Assembly (NCBI GenBank): GCA_020442545.1
Contig: JAGRJX010000310.1
Coordinates: forward strand, 1 to 9,467
Direction of reading: 5' to 3'
Length of the DNA: 9,467 nt
Source: Lysobacterales bacterium
GTDB lineage: Bacteria > Pseudomonadota > Gammaproteobacteria > Xanthomonadales > Xanthomonadaceae
Of the stretch, positions 1 to 5,975 are shown in pieces. The first letter of the stretch is position 1; every line of letters starts with the position of its first letter. The notes under the pieces are model-generated. The model was not told the DNA's origin. It saw only the letters and a list, made by a program, of their open reading frames with translations, and did no database searches. Both the position numbers and the translations under genes were made by a program.

Positions 1-1155
1 GGGAACGGCGGTGCTTTCCATATGCAGGCATCGGACCTGACGACGTTCAGCAGCGGCGACGCCGATGTGGCCGGACTCCAGTTCGCCGACAACAGCAGTG
101 GAGACTTCGGTGGCGCGATCCACGCGGCCTCGGGTACCACCTTGCGGCTGCTGCAGGATATCGGCGCCGGACCTTTCGACATCAGTCGATGGACTGCCAA
201 CAGTGCGGCCAATGGCGGTGGCGCGATCACGCTGAGCAACAGCGACCTGGTCATCAGCGGGGCGCAGTTCGGCGGCAGCAACCCCATGCAGGGCAACTCG
301 GCACCCTATGGCGGGGCCATCTACGTTTCCGGGCTTGGCAGCAGCGGACTCGGAGAGGAGCTCAAGGCATCCAACCTGCGGCTGATTGGCAATGTCGCGA
401 CCGACAATGGCGGCGCGATCTACGCGGGTGGCGGGGCACGGCTGGACATCGGTGCCAGCAAGTGTGCGTCGAACCTGCTGCCCGCGGATCGCTACTGCAA
501 CGAACTCTCGGGCAATCAAGCTGCGCGGGGTTCGGCGATCTACACCATCGGTGCGCGTGTCCACCTTGCAGATGTGGCCGTTGTCGACAACCTCGGCACC
601 GATACGTCCAGCAGCGCCCTGCATCTCAACGGCAACGGTGACGGCGATCTGCTGCAGAACGTGCTGCTGGCCAACAACGCGGATCACGCAATTGTTGTCG
701 ACGATCTCGCTGCCGGTGGCAGCGCGGTGGCTCTGGATTCGGCCACGCTGGTTGATCATCCCGGCGCGGCCATCATGCTGGCCGACGAGGCGGGCGTCGA
801 CCTGCAGCTGACCAACACCCTTGTCTGGGGCAATGGCTTTGCTTCCATTGCTGGTCTCGCCGGCGCTGCCAGTGCCAGCCAGGTCTGCAGTCTGATTGGC
901 GGCGGTCAGCTGGGGGCGTCGAGCGCGGATCCGCTTCTGGTCAGCAACCCGCGTGGCGACTACCGCCTGGGCCTGGGATCACCAGCCATTGACGCCTGCC
1001 TGGACGGTCCTGCTGGCGATCTCGACAGCAACGCCCGCGATGCGAGCCCGGACATCGGCGCCTTCGAGTTCGGCGGCGCGCTGCCGCCGGCGATCTTCCG
1101 CAACGGCTTCGAGACCGTCCTCCAGCCCGACCCCATTCCCGTGCCGGACCTCTGA
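1..1155 (+). CDS. Partial secreted beta-helix protein with choice-of-anchor-Q-like C-terminal region (5' end outside window)
   Basis: The frame is open from the first base (it reads GNGGAFH before the first ATG at 22), so this is the C-terminal 384 residues of a longer protein and the ATG at 22 is probably internal. The visible part is rich in Gly, Asn, Ala and Ser. It repeats a GGA-[IF] motif (GNGGAF, FGGAIH, GGGAIT, YGGAIY, NGGAIY, then the weaker RGSAIY) about every 25-50 residues, with interspersed short N-rich turns. This is the pattern of Pmp-like or pectate-lyase-like right-handed parallel beta-helices. The segment from about 955 to 1074 carries YRLGLGSPAIDA and later DIGAFE, the hallmark of choice-of-anchor Q regions, which in known families sit just before a surface-sorting signal. 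Here IFRNGFE follows (1093-1113), then a 14-residue Pro-rich tail. The protein is probably exported or on the outer surface; its ligand is unknown. The next gene starts 7 bases downstream, which suggests co-transcription. Confidence 0.85.
   Translation, partial: GNGGAFHMQASDLTTFSSGDADVAGLQFADNSSGDFGGAIHAASGTTLRLLQDIGAGPFDISRWTANSAANGGGAITLSNSDLVISGAQFGGSNPMQGNSAPYGGAIYVSGLGSSGLGEELKASNLRLIGNVATDNGGAIYAGGGARLDIGASKCASNLLPADRYCNELSGNQAARGSAIYTIGARVHLADVAVVDNLGTDTSSSALHLNGNGDGDLLQNVLLANNADHAIVVDDLAAGGSAVALDSATLVDHPGAAIMLADEAGVDLQLTNTLVWGNGFASIAGLAGAASASQVCSLIGGGQLGASSADPLLVSNPRGDYRLGLGSPAIDACLDGPAGDLDSNARDASPDIGAFEFGGALPPAIFRNGFETVLQPDPIPVPDL
1093..1113 (+). other. IFRNGFE motif near C-terminus (candidate sorting tag, copy 1)
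   Basis: This is a seven-residue motif directly after the choice-of-anchor-Q-like region, followed by 14 more residues before the stop. It is nearly the same as the last seven residues of the neighbouring exported protein (LFDNGFE). I recall similar endings in many secreted proteins of Xanthomonadales. A role in sorting or anchoring is inferred, not shown. Confidence 0.45.
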
Positions 1156-1162
1156 GAACGCC

Positions 1163-1237
1163 ATGAACATCCTCTTTCGAAACCTCAGCCGATTCGTCCT
1201 GCTGGCCCTGTGTCTGGCCTCCCTTCCCGCACAGGCG
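1163..1237 (+). other. Sec signal peptide of the FG-GAP/Ig protein
   Basis: Residues 1-25 have Arg6 and Arg10, a hydrophobic core from about 11 to 21 (FVLLALCLASL), and the small-residue site PAQA before Ala26. This matches signal peptidase I cleavage. It fixes the translation start at 1163 rather than at the ATG at 896, whose product would begin with an Arg-rich stretch typical of an out-of-frame GC-rich reading. Confidence 0.85.
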
Positions 1238-4200
1238 GCGCTGGAGGCCGGCGGCTACCAGCGCTTTGATGCGCTGGCGCCCAAGGGATTCCAGTCCGCG
1301 CGCAACTTCGGGTTCGCCATCGCCGTGGAAGGCGACCTTGCGGTAATTGGCGCGCCCAGCGAAGCCGTCGATGGCAAATTGCTGCATGGCGTCGCCTACG
1401 TGTTTACCCAGTCAGATGGTCGCTGGCGCCAGCGTGAGCGACTGGCGCTGGCCGATGGCAATGCGTCGATGCGCTTTGGCAATGCCGTGGCGATCAGCGG
1501 TGGACAGATCCTTGTGGGTGCCCCGGGCGCCAGCGGAGGCGGGCAGGTCTACGTGTTCGACGGCAGCGGCTCGACCTGGAGTGAAAGCCAGCGCTTTCGA
1601 CCTTCCGGCACCGGCGGCTTCGGCTATGCCATGGCGGTTGACGGTGATCGCTTGCTGGTTGGTGCGCCGGAAGAGTCTGGCGGCGGTCGCGCCTATGTCT
1701 ACACGCGTAGCGGCGGAACCTGGGCTTACGGCGATCAGCTCGAGGCCAGCGATCGAAGCAGCGGCGATAAATTCGGCCGCGCGGTTGCCCTCGACGCCGA
1801 TCACGCCGTCGTTGGCGCGCCATTCCAGGGCAGCCTCAGCAAGGGATCGGCCTACCCCTTCGAGTTTGATGGCCTTGACTGGAACGCTGGCACGCCGCTG
1901 AACAACATCGACACGCCGTCGGCCTACCAGGGCTGGGCGCTGACCATGGCCGGCGATCATCTGCTGGTCGGGGCGCCCGGCGAAGACGGCCAGGGTGAGA
2001 ACAGCGTCGGTACCGTGCTGCACTACCAGTTTGGTGGTGGCAGCTGGCAGCTGCAGGAACGTGTTGAGGGTCCGGCCGAAGCGAATGCCGCCTTTGGCAC
2101 CTCGTTGGCATTCGACGGATCGGTGCTGTTCGTGGGTGCTCCCGGTGTTGCGCGCGCCTGGGGCCGTCGTGGTCAGCTGTTCGAGTCAGCGTTGCAACCT
2201 TCCGGCTTTGCGTCCCCGCTTGCCCTGCCTGATCCGGACATGGCGGAAGGCATGGGGCGAAGCCTGGCGCTGTTTTCGGGCGGATTGCTGACCGGCGACC
2301 CGTTTTCCGATGTCGGCGGTGTGTCTTCCGATGGCCGGGTGACGGTGCTGCGCAACAACGGCGACTGGCATGTCGATGGCGTGCTCGATACCCCCGTGAT
2401 TGATGCCACGCAGCGCTTCGGCTCGGTCGTGTCGGTATTCGGGAACCGCGCCGCTGTTGGCGTGCCGTGGGCGGATGTCGGCGCCAACAGCCAGCAGGGC
2501 GCGGTGCAGATCTTCGAGTTCGACGGACAACGCTGGCAGTGGAGCGCAACCGTCACCGATCCGTTTGGCAACGCCTCCGACCGCTTCGGCAGCAGCCTGC
2601 GGCTGGATGGCGATCGGCTGATCGTCGGTGCGCCCAATCGCGAAAACAGTGGCAGCAGTGCCGGTGGCAGCGCGGTGTTGTTTGAATTCGACGGTAACGT
2701 CTGGAACGACGTCTATCGCTACGACAACAGCTTTGCAGCCGGCGATCGCATGGGAACGGCGGTGACCATCGATGGCGATCGCGCGGCCATAGGGGCTCCG
2801 CGCTACGAGGCGGGCGTGTTGAACGACAGCGGGCTGGTGGTCGTGCTGGAACGGGTGTCAGGAGCCTGGTCGATCGCCGGCTACCTTGCGGGCGCCGCCG
2901 CCGACGAGCGACTGGGCGGAGCACTGGCGTTCGCTGGCGGCACACTGGCGGCCGCTGCAACCAACGCCGATGCCGGCGCCGGCCGCGTGCGCATCTACCG
3001 CAAGTTGCTGGGCAGCTGGTCACAGCTGACGTCGATTGCGGCGCCCGCCGGCGCCAGCGGGTTTGGCAAGGCGCTGGATTTTCGCAATGGCCTGCTGGCG
3101 ATTGGCGCGCCCGATGGTGACGGCGGCGCAGGGCGGGTCGCGGTTTACAGCGAAGGCGTGACCAGCTTCAGTGTGCAGACGCTGCCGGCGATTCCCGTGG
3201 CCAGCCTCGACAGCGTGGGCAGTGCGGTGAGCGTGGATGGCGACCGTCTGGTCGCTGGCGGCCTCGACAACGGAGCCGATGCCGCAGCGCTGTTCGTCTT
3301 CGACCGCGATGCCGGCGGCAACTGGCGCTATACCGGTCGTATCGGCAGCCCGGATGGTTCCGGCCTGTTTCCGGATGGCTTTGGCACGGCGCTGAGTCTG
3401 CGCCGCCCCCATCTGCTGGCCGGTGCGGAGTGGCGTGCGCTTGATGAAGGCCGTGTCTTCGCCTATATCGAGGGCCGCGACAACAGCGTTGCAATCGACA
3501 GTCTGTCGCCAACGCAGCCGGTCACCGGGCAGCCCATCGCGATACAGGCCAGCGTCAGCAATGTTGATGGCCCGGCGGATGGCCGCGTTCGCTGGTGGCG
3601 CGAGGATCAGGCGGCGTGCACGGCGGTTCTGGCGGCTGGCAGCGGCTCGTGTTCGCTGCCGGGCGCGGATGTTGGCGTGCAGACATTCGTCGGTGAATTC
3701 CTGCCCGATCAATTGCCCGACCTGCCGAGACGGACTGCGGCTGCGGGTTATCAGGTCGTTGCGGCAGACACCCGGACCAGCCTCTCGGCGATGCCGGCGA
3801 GCGTGCATCCGGGCGGGGACATCCAGTTGATGGCGTCGGTCTCGGTGCAGGCACCGGGTAGCGGCGTTCCGCTCGGGAGTCTGAGTTTCCACGCGGGTGA
3901 TCCGGACAGCACGCCGGCGCTGTGCACGCTACCGGTGGGTAGTGGCGGCTGCACGGTTTCGGCCGGCAGTGTCGGCACGATGAACTTCCAGGTCCGCTAT
4001 TCCGGCAATGCCAGTTTCATTGGATCCGATTCGACCCTGCAGTCGGTCGAGGTCACGCCATGGCCGACGATGGTCAGCGTGGCGAACGTGTCGCCGCTGC
4101 CGGCCAGGGTGGGCCAGGTTCTCGGCGCGATGGTGACGGTCAGTGCCGATATCGCAGCCGGCGTGCCGACCGGCCGGGTGCGACTAGTGCTGGATGGACA

Positions 4201-5947
4201 GCCCGGCAACTGGAAGGCGCTCGATGGTTCGGGGCAGGCAACGCCGAACATCGTGCCGACCAGCAAGGGTACGCAGGTGCTGATGGCCGAGTTTGACGGC
4301 CAGGACGGCAGCTTTTCCGATGCCGGCAGCAACGGGCAGCCGTACACCGTTGTCGGTCTCTCCAGCACGGTGGATCTGATGGCCTCGCCCGGCAGCGCCG
4401 TGCAGGTTGGCGACAGTGTGACGCTGCAGGCGACGGTGTCGTTGGAGGACGAGAGTGGCGCTACCGGCACGATGAGCATCCACCCGGACAGCGCCGACAA
4501 TCCGGCGCTCTGCAGTTTCCCGGCGCCCGCCGGCAGCTGTCAATTCACGCCAACCACGGTCGGCAATCACGATCTCGTGGCCGTTTATGCGGGCGATGAT
4601 CGTTCGGTATCGGCGATCGCTGCGACCAGTGTGTCGGCACAGCTGGCGGACACGGCAACGCAGATCACCACGATTTCCGCGGTGAGGCGCGTTGACCAGC
4701 CGTATTCGGTCTCGGTGCTGGTGACCAGCGACTACGGGACGATCAGCGGCACGGTCACGATTGGTGATGGTGAATCCAGCTGTGTGGCCACGCTCACGGG
4801 AGCAACGGGTAGCTGTGAGTTGACGCCCAGCTACCTCGGCATGCGCAGCATCAGCGCCCATTTCGCGGCTGATGATGGTATCCATGCGGATTCCGATGCG
4901 GCCGACAGCAGTATCGAGGTGGAAGGCATTCCGGTCAGCTTGACGCTGGGGCTGCCCGGCGGCCCCTACCAGGTCGGCGACACCATCGAGCTGGTTCCGG
5001 GCATCTCGGCCAGCGACGACAGCGAACCCGACGACGGTATTCTGACCCTTCGTCTCGACGATGCCTCGGGCAGCATCGTGTGCAGCGAAAACCCGCCGCT
5101 GGCGAGCTGTCCGCTAACGCTTCCGCAAGCTGGCCAGCAGGGCTTTTACCTCAGCTATGCCGGCAGCCTTCGCTATGCGACCACGACCAGCTCCGGCTAC
5201 TCCATCATTGTCGAACCGATTCCGACCGTCCTCAGCGTGGCGGGAACCGTGCCTGCCACGGTGGTGACCAATACGGCTTTTGATCTCATCGTTGAGGCTT
5301 CCAGCGCACGGGGACCGCCGCCGGGAACGCTGGACGTGTCGGACGACGATGGCGCGGTGTGCACCGGTCTGCTGCCGGATCCTGGCGATGGCAGGTACTA
5401 CTGTGCGATGACGGCGCCGCCGAACGCCGGCATGTATCCATTGTCGCTGACGTTCACCAGCAGCAACGTCAACTATACGGATGCCAGCGTCTCGCATGCC
5501 GTGTCCGTATCCAGCGCGATTCGCCAGATCGCCCTGGGCCTTGATGATGGCGTGACCAGTGTGGAAGCGGGCGATGCCCTGTTGTACCAGCTTGACGTCC
5601 GCAACCTCGCTTCCAGCGGAACGGTGAATGGCGTGGTGATCGACCTCTCTCTGATCGAAGGCATTGGCGGCTTGCAATGGCGCTGCGTCGACGCGCTGGG
5701 CGGTGCGGTGTGTCCGCAGTCTGGTCCCGTTGCCGGGCTATTGCACACGCAGGTCGATCTGCCGCCGGCCAGCCTGATCGTCTTCACCATCAGCGCTGTG
5801 GTCGATACGCCGGCGCCGCCGACCATCGCGGCTGGCGTCGAGGCAACGCTGCCCGCCGGTGAGATCAACGATGATCCGGGGGCACTGTTCGGTGTTGACG
5901 TGGATATCCGTGCCGATGGGCTGTTGTTCGACAATGGCTTCGAGTAG
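1163..5947 (+). CDS. Large secreted FG-GAP beta-propeller / Ig-like repeat protein with C-terminal NGFE tag
   Basis: This 1594-residue exported protein is probably extracellular or surface-attached and may act in adhesion or binding; no catalytic motif is seen. The frame is open back to 896, but the ATG at 1163 is chosen because it begins a typical Sec signal peptide (charged N-terminus, Leu/Ala-rich core, AQA-A cleavage after residue 25). It also follows the upstream stop by 7 bases, with a weak GAGA-type ribosome site there. Domains in order: fourteen FG-GAP-like repeats (about residues 48-773), each with an FG-x-(A/S)-(V/L) strand and a VGAP-like strand; seven Ig-like domains (about 774-1452), resembling the Big_3_5 type, most with a Cys pair; and a DUF11-like domain (about 1453-1585) with WRC...VC. 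The last seven residues are LFDNGFE. Cys17 in the signal peptide is not in a good lipobox, so a lipoprotein is unlikely. Domain families are assigned by eye; the function is inferred. Confidence 0.9.
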   Translation: MNILFRNLSRFVLLALCLASLPAQAALEAGGYQRFDALAPKGFQSARNFGFAIAVEGDLAVIGAPSEAVDGKLLHGVAYVFTQSDGRWRQRERLALADGNASMRFGNAVAISGGQILVGAPGASGGGQVYVFDGSGSTWSESQRFRPSGTGGFGYAMAVDGDRLLVGAPEESGGGRAYVYTRSGGTWAYGDQLEASDRSSGDKFGRAVALDADHAVVGAPFQGSLSKGSAYPFEFDGLDWNAGTPLNNIDTPSAYQGWALTMAGDHLLVGAPGEDGQGENSVGTVLHYQFGGGSWQLQERVEGPAEANAAFGTSLAFDGSVLFVGAPGVARAWGRRGQLFESALQPSGFASPLALPDPDMAEGMGRSLALFSGGLLTGDPFSDVGGVSSDGRVTVLRNNGDWHVDGVLDTPVIDATQRFGSVVSVFGNRAAVGVPWADVGANSQQGAVQIFEFDGQRWQWSATVTDPFGNASDRFGSSLRLDGDRLIVGAPNRENSGSSAGGSAVLFEFDGNVWNDVYRYDNSFAAGDRMGTAVTIDGDRAAIGAPRYEAGVLNDSGLVVVLERVSGAWSIAGYLAGAAADERLGGALAFAGGTLAAAATNADAGAGRVRIYRKLLGSWSQLTSIAAPAGASGFGKALDFRNGLLAIGAPDGDGGAGRVAVYSEGVTSFSVQTLPAIPVASLDSVGSAVSVDGDRLVAGGLDNGADAAALFVFDRDAGGNWRYTGRIGSPDGSGLFPDGFGTALSLRRPHLLAGAEWRALDEGRVFAYIEGRDNSVAIDSLSPTQPVTGQPIAIQASVSNVDGPADGRVRWWREDQAACTAVLAAGSGSCSLPGADVGVQTFVGEFLPDQLPDLPRRTAAAGYQVVAADTRTSLSAMPASVHPGGDIQLMASVSVQAPGSGVPLGSLSFHAGDPDSTPALCTLPVGSGGCTVSAGSVGTMNFQVRYSGNASFIGSDSTLQSVEVTPWPTMVSVANVSPLPARVGQVLGAMVTVSADIAAGVPTGRVRLVLDGQPGNWKALDGSGQATPNIVPTSKGTQVLMAEFDGQDGSFSDAGSNGQPYTVVGLSSTVDLMASPGSAVQVGDSVTLQATVSLEDESGATGTMSIHPDSADNPALCSFPAPAGSCQFTPTTVGNHDLVAVYAGDDRSVSAIAATSVSAQLADTATQITTISAVRRVDQPYSVSVLVTSDYGTISGTVTIGDGESSCVATLTGATGSCELTPSYLGMRSISAHFAADDGIHADSDAADSSIEVEGIPVSLTLGLPGGPYQVGDTIELVPGISASDDSEPDDGILTLRLDDASGSIVCSENPPLASCPLTLPQAGQQGFYLSYAGSLRYATTTSSGYSIIVEPIPTVLSVAGTVPATVVTNTAFDLIVEASSARGPPPGTLDVSDDDGAVCTGLLPDPGDGRYYCAMTAPPNAGMYPLSLTFTSSNVNYTDASVSHAVSVSSAIRQIALGLDDGVTSVEAGDALLYQLDVRNLASSGTVNGVVIDLSLIEGIGGLQWRCVDALGGAVCPQSGPVAGLLHTQVDLPPASLIVFTISAVVDTPAPPTIAAGVEATLPAGEINDDPGALFGVDVDIRADGLLFDNGFE
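1304..3481 (+). repeat. Fourteen FG-GAP-like propeller repeats within the CDS
   Basis: Fourteen protein repeats of roughly 45-65 residues can be read. Their first strands begin NFGFAIAV, RFGNAVAI, GFGYAMAV, KFGRAVAL, YQGWALTM, AFGTSLAF, GMGRSLAL, RFGSVVSV, RFGSSLRL, RMGTAVTI, RLGGALAF, GFGKALDF, SVGSAVSV and GFGTALSL. Most have a second strand such as LLVGAP and a third such as AYVF, followed by a Trp-containing strand. Repeats 7, 11, 13 and 14 have lost the GAP triplet. The Asp-rich calcium loop of eukaryotic integrin FG-GAP repeats is not evident. Known FG-GAP propellers have seven blades, so fourteen fits two propellers (inference). The protein repeats are diverged, and no long exact DNA repeat was noticed. 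Confidence 0.85.
3482..5518 (+). repeat. Seven tandem Ig-like domains within the CDS
   Basis: Approximate domain spans in residues are 774-869, 870-964, 965-1066, 1067-1164, 1165-1257, 1258-1354 and 1355-1452. Each has an opening strand such as TSLSAMP or STVDLMASP, a VGDSVTLQATVS-like strand, a G-x-L/V-x-(F/I/V) strand, and often a final Y-x-G-(D/N/S)-x-x-(F/Y) turn such as YSGNASF, YAGDDRS or YAGSLRY. This is the layout of bacterial Ig-like repeats of the Big_3_5 type, common in stalks of surface proteins. Six of the seven carry two cysteines 7-13 residues apart near the middle; the third has none. The boundaries are estimates. Confidence 0.75.
5519..5944 (+). other. DUF11-like C-terminal domain of the FG-GAP/Ig protein
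   Basis: After the last Ig-like unit the protein continues with VEAGDALLYQLDVRNL, then a LQWRCVDALGGAVC segment and PPASLIVFTISAVVD. In DUF11 and related beta-sandwich repeats, a W-x-C...C segment follows a Y-x-(V/L)-x-V-x-N strand, and this region fits that order. It ends in the LFDNGFE tail. The family assignment is by motif order only. Confidence 0.5.
5924..5944 (+). other. LFDNGFE motif at extreme C-terminus (candidate sorting tag, copy 2)
   Basis: These are the last seven residues before the TAG at 5945-5947, preceded by a short Asp/Arg/Gly linker. Unlike PEP-CTERM or GlyGly-CTERM signals, there is no hydrophobic helix or basic cluster after the motif, so any sorting role would need a different mechanism. 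The shared pattern with the upstream gene is [IL]-F-x-N-G-F-E. Confidence 0.45.
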
Positions 5948-5975
5948 ATCGCATACGACCGGTTCCGGCAGCCGC
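5948..5975. other. 28-base convergent intergenic spacer without an evident terminator
   Basis: The spacer separates two stop codons on opposite strands (TAG at 5945-5947 on +, TGA at 5976-5978 on -). It holds only a short CCGG-TT-CCGG palindrome at 5959-5968, with 4-base arms and no T-run on either side. That is too weak to call an intrinsic terminator. Transcripts from the two operons may therefore overlap, or end by a factor-dependent route. Confidence 0.6.

Noticed and set aside
896..1162. N-terminal extension of the large + strand reading frame to an ATG at 896
   Set aside because: The added 89 residues are Arg/Ser/Ala-rich, overlap the previous gene in another frame, and would bury a clear signal peptide that starts at 1163.
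1208..1216. Cys17 of the signal peptide as a lipobox cysteine
   Set aside because: The residues before it (L-A-L-C) lack the small residue expected at -1, and a better signal peptidase I site (AQA) follows.
3020..3892. 290-codon open frame on the - strand
   Set aside because: It lies opposite the propeller/Ig gene. Its Arg/Ala-rich, low-information product is typical of the antisense of a high-GC gene.
5959..5968. CCGG-TT-CCGG palindrome as a terminator
   Set aside because: It has only 4-base arms with a 2-base loop and no T-run on either strand, too weak for an intrinsic terminator.
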